This document shows, in pieces, positions 26,206 to 35,373 of a DNA stretch of 41,647 nt; the stretch's first letter is position 1, and each line of letters begins with the position of its first letter. The notes beneath the pieces are model-generated. The model was given only the letters and a program-made list of their open reading frames with translations. It had not been told where the DNA came from and made no database searches. A program made the translations under genes and the position numbers. This stretch comes from Holosporaceae bacterium (GTDB lineage Bacteria; Pseudomonadota; Alphaproteobacteria; UBA3830): NCBI GenBank assembly GCA_031282425.1, contig JAITDT010000016.1, positions 1 to 41,647 on the forward strand. The letters run 5' to 3'.

Positions 26206-29200
26206 CTACTCCACTTCTTCACTTTTTTGTCGCGCTCTTGATAGCAGTAAATAAATCGCTGGAACCACAAACAACGTGAAGACTGTTCCAACAGACATGC
26301 CTCCCACAATTACCAGTCCAATTTGTCGTCTGGCGCTGGCTCCAGCTCCGGATGCCAAAGCCAGTGGTATTGCGCCAATGACCATGGCAAATGTCGTCAT
26401 CAGAATTGGCCGCAAGCGAAGATATGCCGCTTGTTTAATGGCCTCGATGCGGGCTTTGCCTTGCTCAACTAATTTGTTTGCAAAATCCACAATAAGAATC
26501 CCGTGTTTAGTAATTAGACCTATCAAAGTTACCAATCCCACTTTGGAATATATATTCAAACTACCGTCAGGGAATACGTACAATGTTATGAGCGCTCCAG
26601 TGATGGAGAATGGCACGCTCAGCATAATTATTAGCGGATCGATGAAACTCTCAAATTGCGCCGCTAAAACCAGGAACACAAAAATCAGCGCCAAAGCAAA
26701 AACCATGACAATCTGTTTACTTTCCTCTAAGTAATTTTTCGTTTCACCGGAGAATGTCAATTGAATTGTATCCGGAAGATACTTATCCTTGAATTGAATT
26801 AAGTCCTTTACCACACCGCCCAAATTATAGCCTTTTGCTATGTTTCCAAAAGCCACAATCGATAGCATCTGATTATGGTGATTCAATCCCATCGGAGAAG
26901 ACCGTTCTTTTATCTCGATGAGATCTGAAATGGACACCATTTTAATTTCATTATCCTGAGAATATAATTTTGATTTGACCAAAATTCTTGAAAGATCCTC
27001 TGGCGATTGACGTAGTTTTTGCTCCGCCTGCACAAATAATTCGTCCCTATTAGCCTCTCGCTGCACATTTGCCGCTTTAATTCCTTTGACAAAGCATTCG
27101 ATCGTTTCGATGACATCTTTTACCGTTACCCCCAAAGACGCAGCTTTGTCTCTATTCACCGAAATCACATACTCCTGCTGAGGAGGTAATATCGATGAAT
27201 TTAATGGATGCTGAACGCCAGGATAATGCGTTTGTAGAGATAATAAAAATTTTCTCCCGTATTTTTCCAGATATTCGTAGTTTTGATTAGTCTGCAAAAT
27301 GAAATTCACCGTATCCTTGTTAGACGCGCCAAATCCCGCAGATGCTGAGCATGGTACCTCAGTAACTTCTTTCAAAAAAGGGCGAATTACCTCTGCAATT
27401 TCTTTGGAGGATTTGTTTCGATCTTCCCAGTCAACCAGCTGAACAAATCCTTCAATTTTGGAAGTGTCGGCACTAAGCCAGATGTTTTTAAGAAACGGCG
27501 TCTGAGCCAAAGTTACATTGACTTTCTTAGCCGAATCCTCCATAAAACTATAGCTTGCTCCGATGGGCGCATTTCCATGAATACCGACAAGTCCCGTATC
27601 CTCCGAAGGGCGGCTTTCTGATGGCAGAATATTGGTTAACATTGCTCCCAGAATTGCAACGGCGCCTCCGATTCCCAGCACTACTGTTTTTTTCTCCAAT
27701 GCATATGTCAGCGCCTGTATGTATTCTGATTCCAATAAGGTTAAAATGTGTTCCTGATAGTTCGTCGCTTTTTTCCATAGCCCTTTCGCTTTTTTCTTCC
27801 TATCGGCGCTGATTAACTTCGAACACATCATAGGGGTAAGCGTAACAGCTACGAATCCAGATATTAAAACAGCCCCCGCCAATGTCAGTGCAAATTCTCG
27901 AAAACAACGCCCAACGGTGCCAGGAGTAAGCGCTATTGGTATATAGGCGATAGCCAACGTCAGCGTCATGGCCACTACGGAAAAAAATATCTCCTTCGAA
28001 CCAACAATAGTGGCTTTAATTCTGGATAATCCGCGCTCCATATGCCGATGAACGTTCTCTAATACAACAATGGCATCATCAACCACTAAACCTACAGCCA
28101 AAACCATAGCCAGAAGCGTAAATGTGTTTATGGAAAAACCAAACGCCAATAATAGTATCAGCGTTCCCAGCAGCGATACCGGTATCGTTACGATGGGTAT
28201 TAACGTGGCTCGAAAAGACCATAAAAACAAAAAAACCACAAAAACAACTAGAAACGTTGCTTCAAAAATGGCCCTATAAACATTGTTAAGCGAAGCTTTA
28301 ATATCGTTTGCCTCGTCCATTGCAATGACGGCCTTTACCCCGCTGGGGAGCATATCATTTATTTCTGGCATGGCTTTCCTGACGGCAGCGCTAAGATCTA
28401 TCGGATTAGCGGTTGACTGCTTGGTAATGGATACCGTCACGCATTCCTTGCCATTGAACCACGCGCCAGAGCGAATATCATCGGATATCAGCTTTGATTT
28501 TCCAATGTCTTTTATTCTTACGATCTTTCCTCTGCCATTGGATGGTAACACTATCTCATCGAATTCTTGAGGTTTCGTAAGCTCGCCGTTGGCTGTAAGC
28601 ATATATTCTCGATCTTTGCTTATGAGACGACCGCAGGGTCTTTGAATGTGCTGCGCCATGATGGCCTCAACTACGTCCGCCGGCGCATACCCATAGGCCG
28701 CTAGCCCCTGCGGATCAATGAATACCCTCATTGTTTTTATATTTCCACCGGATAGAAACACATGTCCCACGCCGGATAGCATTTCGAACTTCGATTTAAT
28801 ATATTTTTCAATGTAGTCTCGAAGATCATCAATAGTATGTCGTTCGCTGGTAAATCCTATGTAAATGCCTGGATTAGAGTCCGTATTGCCTTTGCGAATT
28901 ATGGACTCTGGAATACCGTGCGGCAGCTGATTACGCACAAGCGATAATCGATCCCTCACATCGGACGCCGCGCCGTCTGGCGTTCGTTCCGGTGCAAACT
29001 CAATAGTAATTTCGCTCTTTTGGTTAGAGCTATGCGAGCGTATTAATTCAACGCCAGGTATAGTGGCAAACTGTCCTTCTAAAATCTTAGTAATTTGCAT
29101 TTCTACGACTTTTGGACTAGCTCCGGGAAATTCCGATTCTACCACGATAATCGATCTCTCTATACGCGGATCTTTTTGTACCTGAAGCTTCGTTTGACAC

Positions 29201-29280
29201 ACAATACCTAACACCACGATTATCAACGTCAAGACCGTAGAAAAAACTGGCCTTCTGATACAGATTTCTGTCAGCTCCAT
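26206..29280 (-). CDS. RND-family efflux transporter permease (AcrB/HAE1-like)
   Basis: FSTVLTLIIVVLGI, SEFPGASPKVVEMQIT, VVDDAIVVLENVHRHMERG, GLITKHGILIVDFAN. Confidence 0.93.
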   Translation of the reverse strand: MELTEICIRRPVFSTVLTLIIVVLGIVCQTKLQVQKDPRIERSIIVVESEFPGASPKVVEMQITKILEGQFATIPGVELIRSHSSNQKSEITIEFAPERTPDGAASDVRDRLSLVRNQLPHGIPESIIRKGNTDSNPGIYIGFTSERHTIDDLRDYIEKYIKSKFEMLSGVGHVFLSGGNIKTMRVFIDPQGLAAYGYAPADVVEAIMAQHIQRPCGRLISKDREYMLTANGELTKPQEFDEIVLPSNGRGKIVRIKDIGKSKLISDDIRSGAWFNGKECVTVSITKQSTANPIDLSAAVRKAMPEINDMLPSGVKAVIAMDEANDIKASLNNVYRAIFEATFLVVFVVFLFLWSFRATLIPIVTIPVSLLGTLILLLAFGFSINTFTLLAMVLAVGLVVDDAIVVLENVHRHMERGLSRIKATIVGSKEIFFSVVAMTLTLAIAYIPIALTPGTVGRCFREFALTLAGAVLISGFVAVTLTPMMCSKLISADRKKKAKGLWKKATNYQEHILTLLESEYIQALTYALEKKTVVLGIGGAVAILGAMLTNILPSESRPSEDTGLVGIHGNAPIGASYSFMEDSAKKVNVTLAQTPFLKNIWLSADTSKIEGFVQLVDWEDRNKSSKEIAEVIRPFLKEVTEVPCSASAGFGASNKDTVNFILQTNQNYEYLEKYGRKFLLSLQTHYPGVQHPLNSSILPPQQEYVISVNRDKAASLGVTVKDVIETIECFVKGIKAANVQREANRDELFVQAEQKLRQSPEDLSRILVKSKLYSQDNEIKMVSISDLIEIKERSSPMGLNHHNQMLSIVAFGNIAKGYNLGGVVKDLIQFKDKYLPDTIQLTFSGETKNYLEESKQIVMVFALALIFVFLVLAAQFESFIDPLIIMLSVPFSITGALITLYVFPDGSLNIYSKVGLVTLIGLITKHGILIVDFANKLVEQGKARIEAIKQAAYLRLRPILMTTFAMVIGAIPLALASGAGASARRQIGLVIVGGMSVGTVFTLFVVPAIYLLLSRARQKSEEVE

Positions 29281-29283
29281 AAA

Positions 29284-30456
29284 TTACTTTCCATGCTTTT
29301 TTTGCTGCACATTCTTGCCATTTTGCGCTCGGTTATATGCTTTCTCCTTAATGGCTTTAACAATATCTGACATGGAAGCATTATTTTTGATCTTAACTTC
29401 TTTTCCATCCAAAACATTCGCTTGACCACTGGTAATTACGATATCTCCGTCGCTTATTCCGCTAACGATCTCTACGTTACCATCGCGGCGTACTCCCACC
29501 GTAACAAGCGTTCTGATCGCTATACCTTCCGCCACTTTAAACAATACGTCTTCGTCACCAATCTTTTCTAAAGCGCTCTCGGGAATCACGATACCTTGCT
29601 GATCGCCATCGACTTGTATCTTCACGCTGACAAACCTTCCCGGTCTTAGCGTTCGCATTATCGATTCAACATCTTCCGGCACATCCAACGTAGCTCTAAC
29701 GTCAAAGCTATGAGTCACTCTATCGCTTTCTGGATCGATGGCGGAAATTACCGCTTTATACGTCTTGGCACTGTCTCCTCCGACAGAAACCTGTATTTCC
29801 TGCCCTACATAAACTTTTTCAATATCGACTTCTGCCACTTTGAAATCGACCTTTGGTGGATGGCAGTCAACTATCTTCAGTAAGTCATTTCCGGGAGCGA
29901 CGATTTGCCCTTTGCTAATTTCTCGTAATCCTACAGTTCCCCCGAAAGGCGCATGAATCTTATGTTTCTCCAACTGTGTCTTGTAGGCGAAGACACGCGC
30001 CTTCGCCATGCTCATTTCGGCCTTTTTGGAATCTCTTTGAACTCGCGCCATGACTCCTTTATCCGCCAATTTTTCTATGGGTTCAAATTCACATTTTGCC
30101 TTTTGATACTGCGCTTCCGCTTCCATTAATTGAGCTTTTGCCGAAGCGTCGTCTAGTTCAACCAGAAGATCGTTTTCCTTAACAAGAGCGCCTTCTGAAA
30201 AGCAAATTTTGTCTACTTTGGCATTGACTTCAGATTTTATCACAACAGAGTCAAACGGCCTCAAAGTTCCGATGGTATTTATATACTTGGATACGGGACC
30301 AAAAATGGCTTTGCTGACAGTTACAGATGGTGGTTCAAACGTGAACTTACTCTCTTGCCTGCTTTTTGCTCTATACAGCTGCAAGCAGACGAACAGCGTA
30401 ACTACAAAGACGAATGCCCATAAAATTGTTATTTTTTTACCGAAAAAAAATTTCAC
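29284..30456 (-). CDS. RND efflux periplasmic adaptor (membrane fusion protein)
   Basis: TIGTLRPFDSVVIKSEVNAKVDKICFSEGALVKENDLLVELDD, IHAPFGGTVGLREISKGQIV; GTG start chosen so that the CDS does not enter tRNA-Pro. Confidence 0.88.
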   Translation of the reverse strand: MKFFFGKKITILWAFVFVVTLFVCLQLYRAKSRQESKFTFEPPSVTVSKAIFGPVSKYINTIGTLRPFDSVVIKSEVNAKVDKICFSEGALVKENDLLVELDDASAKAQLMEAEAQYQKAKCEFEPIEKLADKGVMARVQRDSKKAEMSMAKARVFAYKTQLEKHKIHAPFGGTVGLREISKGQIVAPGNDLLKIVDCHPPKVDFKVAEVDIEKVYVGQEIQVSVGGDSAKTYKAVISAIDPESDRVTHSFDVRATLDVPEDVESIMRTLRPGRFVSVKIQVDGDQQGIVIPESALEKIGDEDVLFKVAEGIAIRTLVTVGVRRDGNVEIVSGISDGDIVITSGQANVLDGKEVKIKNNASMSDIVKAIKEKAYNRAQNGKNVQQKKHGK

Positions 30457-30477
30457 ATCACTCACCGCTTTTAAACA

Positions 30478-30554
30478 TGGTCGGAGCAAGAGGATTCGAA
30501 CCTCCGACCCCAGCCTCCCGAAGGCTGTGCTCTACCAGGCTGAGCTATGCTCCG
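30478..30554 (-). tRNA. tRNA-Pro (CGG)
   Basis: Reverse complement CGGAGCATAGCTCAGCCTGGTAGAGCACAGCCTTCGGGAGGCTGGGGTCGGAGGTTCGAATCCTCTTGCTCCGACCA; encoded CCA. Confidence 0.95.
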
Positions 30555-30768
30555 ACACTCTCAAATTTCTCCGCTAGAAATTCATCAAGACGATATATTA
30601 TAGTGATTTTTTTCAAAAACACTAGAAAGATTTTGATTGTTCAAACAAATGTAGATAATGCCAGATAAAATCTCTGAAATTTCAATAAAATTACCAATTC
30701 CAATATTAGTAGGCAGATTCTTGATTACGCGCTGGTTTTTCTATATTGTAAAGTGATCGTTTTAGGAT

Positions 30769-32049
30769 GTGGTAGTGGTTAAAATAAAAGTATACGGAAA
30801 TCAAAAAGTAGAAGGCGTTATTCCAATTTCCGGAGCCAAAAATGCTGCTCTGCCATTGATGGCCGCATCCATATTATCAAACAATGGGCTAAAGCTGAAA
30901 AACGTCCCACCGTTGCTGGATGTCGATAACATGTTATGTCTATTGGAGAATTTAGGAGTAATATGTCAGGTAGATCAGGAAAATACGTTCGCTAACTCCA
31001 TCAGTTTAAAAACAGACGCTATCTACAACTTCTTAGCGCCCTACGATATGGTCAAGAAAATGCGGGCTTCCATATTGGTGTTAGGATCTTTGCTGGCGAG
31101 ATATGGCAGATGTAAGGTTTCATTACCAGGAGGGTGTGCAATTGGCGTGAGGCCAATCGATCTTCATTTGAAGGGAATGGAAGCCTTGGGAGCGAAGGTA
31201 GAGCTGCGAGATGGATATATCTGTGCCTCTACTGATAAAGGGCTCCGTGGCGTCGAGTACAAGTTTCCAATTGTGACTGTCACGGGAACGGAAAATATCA
31301 TGATGGCAGCCACTTTGGCGGAGGGAACGACGGTGCTTAAGAACTCCGCGCAAGAGCCTGAGGTGGTGGATCTAGCTAATTGTTTAAACAAGATGGGAGC
31401 AAAAATTTCCGGCCAAGGTACGAAGGTTATCAGCATTAAAGGCGTTTCCGACCTACATTGGACAGAGCATAACGTGCTGCCGGATCGTATTGAAGCCGGA
31501 TCGTATATGATTGCTGCGGGAATCACAAAAGGATGTATTGACCTCCAAGGAGGTAATTTTAGAGAACTGTTGCCGGCGTTTATTGAAAAAATGAAGCAAG
31601 TTGGTTTAACTTTTTGCGATATTGACGGAGGTATTCGGGTGCAAACGACTGGAGCGCTTGAGCCAGCGTGCATCAATACTGCGCCGCACCCAGGATTTCC
31701 AACAGACTTACAAGCCCAAACGATGGCTATGCTTTGCATAGTTAACGGAGAATCCTACATAACGGAAAATATCTGGGAAAATAGATTCATGCATGCTGCC
31801 GAGTTAGCGCGAATGGGCGCCGATATTACTCTCACCGGTCATACGGCTCGTATACGAGGAGTACCTCTGCTGCATGGAGCTCCCGTCATGTCAACGGATC
31901 TACGCGCATCATTTTCTCTTTTGTTGGCAGCGTTGGCGGCCAAGGGAGAATCTATTGTCGATCGGGTATATCATCTGGAGAGAGGGTATTGTTGTATTGT
32001 GGAAAAATTGGCGAGATGTGGCGTTGTGATTGACAAAATAAAGCATTAA
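30769..32049 (+). CDS. murA: UDP-N-acetylglucosamine 1-carboxyvinyltransferase
   Basis: VEGVIPISGAKNAALPLMAA, LPGGCAIGVRPIDLHLKG, FPTDLQAQTMAM, TDLRASFSLLLAAL; GTG start. Confidence 0.96.
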   Translation: MVVVKIKVYGNQKVEGVIPISGAKNAALPLMAASILSNNGLKLKNVPPLLDVDNMLCLLENLGVICQVDQENTFANSISLKTDAIYNFLAPYDMVKKMRASILVLGSLLARYGRCKVSLPGGCAIGVRPIDLHLKGMEALGAKVELRDGYICASTDKGLRGVEYKFPIVTVTGTENIMMAATLAEGTTVLKNSAQEPEVVDLANCLNKMGAKISGQGTKVISIKGVSDLHWTEHNVLPDRIEAGSYMIAAGITKGCIDLQGGNFRELLPAFIEKMKQVGLTFCDIDGGIRVQTTGALEPACINTAPHPGFPTDLQAQTMAMLCIVNGESYITENIWENRFMHAAELARMGADITLTGHTARIRGVPLLHGAPVMSTDLRASFSLLLAALAAKGESIVDRVYHLERGYCCIVEKLARCGVVIDKIKH

Positions 32050-32058
32050 GAGGGAAAA

Positions 32059-32364
32059 ATGAAAATAGTGGATGAGAAAAATTTCAAAGCAGAAGCGTTG
32101 GATGTAGAGTTTGTCGTGGTAGATTTCTACGCAGATTGGTGTGGACCATGCCGTGTAATTGCGCCATTATTGAATGAAATCAAATCTGAGTTAAATATAA
32201 AAATAGTAAAAGTTAACATCGATGAAAGTCCAAGCATAGCGACCAAATATAATGTCATGAGCATACCAACATTAATGATATTTAAGCGTGGAGAAAAAAG
32301 TGCGGTTATTACGGGTGCGGCGTCGAAAACAAGACTCGCGGACTGGATAAGCTCGCATCTATAA
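32059..32364 (+). CDS. trxA: thioredoxin
   Basis: VVDFYADWCGPCRVIAPLL active site; MSIPTLMIFKRGE cis-Pro region. Confidence 0.95.
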   Translation: MKIVDEKNFKAEALDVEFVVVDFYADWCGPCRVIAPLLNEIKSELNIKIVKVNIDESPSIATKYNVMSIPTLMIFKRGEKSAVITGAASKTRLADWISSHL

Positions 32365-32372
32365 CGTAAACA

Positions 32373-32960
32373 ATGTTAAAGGTCGTTCCGAATGTTTCAC
32401 GTGAAACAATTGAGAAACTTGAAAAGTATGCAGAGCTGCTGACAAAATGGCAGAGTAGCATGAATTTGGTATCCAGAAGCACGCTAGAAGATATCTGGAA
32501 TAGACACTTTCTAGATAGCCTTCAGTTACTTCATTACATTGAGGGGGATAGTATACTAGACGTTGGTTCCGGAGGAGGCTTTCCGGGAATGGTATTGGCG
32601 ATTGCAGGAAATCTTCCGGTCACCTGTATCGACGCTGATAAGAAGAAAATACTTTTTCTCGAAGAGATTGCTAGAGTCACCAACACTAACGTTACACTAA
32701 TAGCGAATCGCATTGAAAATCTGAAAAACGTAAGCTATGGAACCATTTGCGCCCGAGGATTCTCGAGCATGAAAGAACTTCTAACCATTGCAGAACGGTT
32801 AACTGCCCTAGGTCGCGGAGTATTTCTAAAGGGGAAAACATGGCGTCAGGAACTTGAACAGGCGTTACATTTTTTCGATTTTTATCATGAGGAATATTGT
32901 AGTAGCCTTAATAAGGATGGCAAAATCATTGTGGTACACTCCATAAAGAGGCGTGGATGA
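32373..32960 (+). CDS. rsmG: 16S rRNA (guanine-N7) methyltransferase RsmG/GidB
   Basis: NVSRETIEKLEKYAELLTKWQSSMNLVSRSTLEDIWNRHFLDSLQL, LDVGSGGGFPGMVLAI. Confidence 0.95.
   Translation: MLKVVPNVSRETIEKLEKYAELLTKWQSSMNLVSRSTLEDIWNRHFLDSLQLLHYIEGDSILDVGSGGGFPGMVLAIAGNLPVTCIDADKKKILFLEEIARVTNTNVTLIANRIENLKNVSYGTICARGFSSMKELLTIAERLTALGRGVFLKGKTWRQELEQALHFFDFYHEEYCSSLNKDGKIIVVHSIKRRG
32393..32408. promoter_or_regulatory. parS-type ParB binding site inside rsmG
   Basis: Perfect 16-bp palindrome TGTTTCACGTGAAACA, identical to the widely conserved parS consensus form. Confidence 0.85.
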
Positions 32961-35373
32961 TATGGAGGAAGTGTATGAAATTCCAGCAGCAGCCAATTTT
33001 TTAGAACGAGCGACAGAAATTGTCCGGATTAAGGTGACCAAATATCCACTAAAATCATGGGTCGTACTACTCCCCAACAATAGAAGTTGTCGCACGCTAA
33101 AAAAGACTTTATGTCGTTATGGAGAACTACTGCTGCCACGCATAATTGCGTTGCCAGATCTACGAGCATCGCATTGCTTACTTCTCCCGATGATAAAAAT
33201 ACTAAAAGAAACAGAATCTGACGTGCCGTTAAGTACATTATATAAATTGGCGAAGCGTGTATGCAGCTTGCTCCTCGAACTAACGCCGCATATAGATATG
33301 ACCAATGCACCGAATGCTCAATGTCGACCTTTTAGCACCATATTGACGGCGGTTTCTACGCCTGAAATTAAACGAAATATTAATGCGGTATGGCAAAAAT
33401 TCGCCATGGAAATGGCTGTTGCGAGCAATATCATAGCGATAGGAATTGAAGATAGTGAAAATCCATATGCGCAATTGGCGCTAGAAAAAGCACTAACAAA
33501 TGGCGTCGTTATAGCCTACGATCGTAGCTGCGCACCCCGTTTGAACGCTATTGAATTTTTAGAGTTCGAATCTTGTCAAGAAGAGGGCGCGGGAGTAGCC
33601 ATTGCAGTCAGAAAAGCCATTGCTGAAAAACAAAATGTTTTGATTGTTTCACCGGATCAGGATCTTACGGAAATTATAAAAGCGGAACTAACTCGCTGGA
33701 ATATTAACATCGACGACTCCCATGGTCGCGTATTTTCCAAAACGGCGGATGGTCTATTAATTGCGGCAATTCTGGATATGATGATGAATCAATATGACAT
33801 GGCGTCTATCCTAAAAGTTTTTCGATTAAGTCCAAAATTCGCCGAACAATCGCAGAAACTAGAGCTCGTTTGGCGTGAAAAGTCACAAACTTCTCAAAAT
33901 TGGAATGAGATTCTGCAGCAATACGATGAAGAAGCGATAGAGTTAAGGATAGCTGTAAAGCGGATAGAAGCTCTTACGAGCAATCAACTCCCCAGAAGAA
34001 CATTTGCCGAGTGGTATGCCGTTTGCCAAGAATTGGAGACTATTTTCAATCCAGAAAACATCGTTACGCTTGATAATATTTCTGCAGAGTTTTTGCATGA
34101 ACCTCTGCTATCACTGGAAATTACTCAAAGAGAATTTAGCATATTCTTTAAAAATCATGTTATTTCGCAAGCGATGAGAAATGTCGATGGATACACGCCT
34201 GGAGTGGTAATTTTGGGAGCGTTGGAAGCGCAGCTATTAGAGGCCGATCGAATTATTATTACGAGCGCCAACGACGAGTCCTGGATCAAGTCGAGCGCAG
34301 AAACAGATTTTGGGTTGACGTCGCCTCAGTTGGAGAATTATGGAACGCAGTCGCAGCATCGAAAAAATAAATTTTTGTGCGCCGTTTTCGAGAGATTCAT
34401 GTGTAAAAAAAATGTGCTAGTTACTAGATCAACACTGGTCGGAGGAGTTAAGCAACAGAAATATAGATATTTCGACAAGCTTACTAAACACCTGGAGATT
34501 AATGAGGCACAATGGTTGAAAGAAATACTTGAAAATTCAAAAAAGTCCAGTAAGGCTGGACCTGTAAAGTTAAAAAATCCTAACCCCGGAATAGAACTAC
34601 GTCCACGGCATTTTTGGGCAACGGATTTGGATCTTTTAATTAGCAATCCATACGCTTTTTATGTGAAAAAAATTCTTAAATTGATCGAAATGCCCAGTAT
34701 CGATGACAAAAAAAGTCTGCGCGGTAATTATATGCACGAAGTTTTGGCGGAATTCATTAAAAACTCAAAAAGTACATTCTCCATAGAGGCACTGTACCAG
34801 ACGGCGCAAAATGTCCGGCGAAATAGAAAGTTAGATCCGAGTGCGCTAGGTTTATGGTTCTTCCGGCAGCATAAAATTTTTTCATTCATTATCAATAGCA
34901 TAAATAACGTTGGCGCTCAAAAATATTATACGGAAATTCGTGGAAGCTGTACTCTGAAAATAGCTGAAACCGCGCGTATTAGTTGCAAGGCTGACAGAAT
35001 AGATGTAGATGAGCGTGGCGATATTTCCATCATCGACTACAAAACCGGCAATGCTCCGGAAAAAAAGCAGGTCGAGAAAGGGGAAAAAATACAATTGGCG
35101 GTTGAATCTCTCATTGCCCAAAATGGTGGATTCGAATTGAAGGGAAGTGAAATTAAAAGTCTCAGCTATTGGGAATTAACCAACCAAAAGATTGTAGATA
35201 TAGCTAAAAACAAGGAGGAGGTCGAGCAGTTACATACCAAAGTTCTAAATGTACTAGAGGAGTTGATACACAAGTATAATGTTTTGGGTAAAGTCTACAG
35301 GATTACTTGGGGTTCTCCATATGAAAAAGCCTACCTGCATTTGTCTCGTATGAAAGAGTGGATGGATGGTTGA
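32953..35373 (+). CDS. addB: AddB-like double-strand break repair helicase/nuclease subunit
   Basis: WVVLLPNNRSCRTLK, C-terminal RGNYMHEVLAEF...ISIIDYKTGNAPEKKQVEKGEKIQLAVESLIA PD-(D/E)XK nuclease region; adjacent to addA. Confidence 0.85.
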   Translation: MDDMEEVYEIPAAANFLERATEIVRIKVTKYPLKSWVVLLPNNRSCRTLKKTLCRYGELLLPRIIALPDLRASHCLLLPMIKILKETESDVPLSTLYKLAKRVCSLLLELTPHIDMTNAPNAQCRPFSTILTAVSTPEIKRNINAVWQKFAMEMAVASNIIAIGIEDSENPYAQLALEKALTNGVVIAYDRSCAPRLNAIEFLEFESCQEEGAGVAIAVRKAIAEKQNVLIVSPDQDLTEIIKAELTRWNINIDDSHGRVFSKTADGLLIAAILDMMMNQYDMASILKVFRLSPKFAEQSQKLELVWREKSQTSQNWNEILQQYDEEAIELRIAVKRIEALTSNQLPRRTFAEWYAVCQELETIFNPENIVTLDNISAEFLHEPLLSLEITQREFSIFFKNHVISQAMRNVDGYTPGVVILGALEAQLLEADRIIITSANDESWIKSSAETDFGLTSPQLENYGTQSQHRKNKFLCAVFERFMCKKNVLVTRSTLVGGVKQQKYRYFDKLTKHLEINEAQWLKEILENSKKSSKAGPVKLKNPNPGIELRPRHFWATDLDLLISNPYAFYVKKILKLIEMPSIDDKKSLRGNYMHEVLAEFIKNSKSTFSIEALYQTAQNVRRNRKLDPSALGLWFFRQHKIFSFIINSINNVGAQKYYTEIRGSCTLKIAETARISCKADRIDVDERGDISIIDYKTGNAPEKKQVEKGEKIQLAVESLIAQNGGFELKGSEIKSLSYWELTNQKIVDIAKNKEEVEQLHTKVLNVLEELIHKYNVLGKVYRITWGSPYEKAYLHLSRMKEWMDG

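Noticed and set aside
31164-31739. 191-aa minus-strand ORF
   Set aside because: Antisense shadow of murA.
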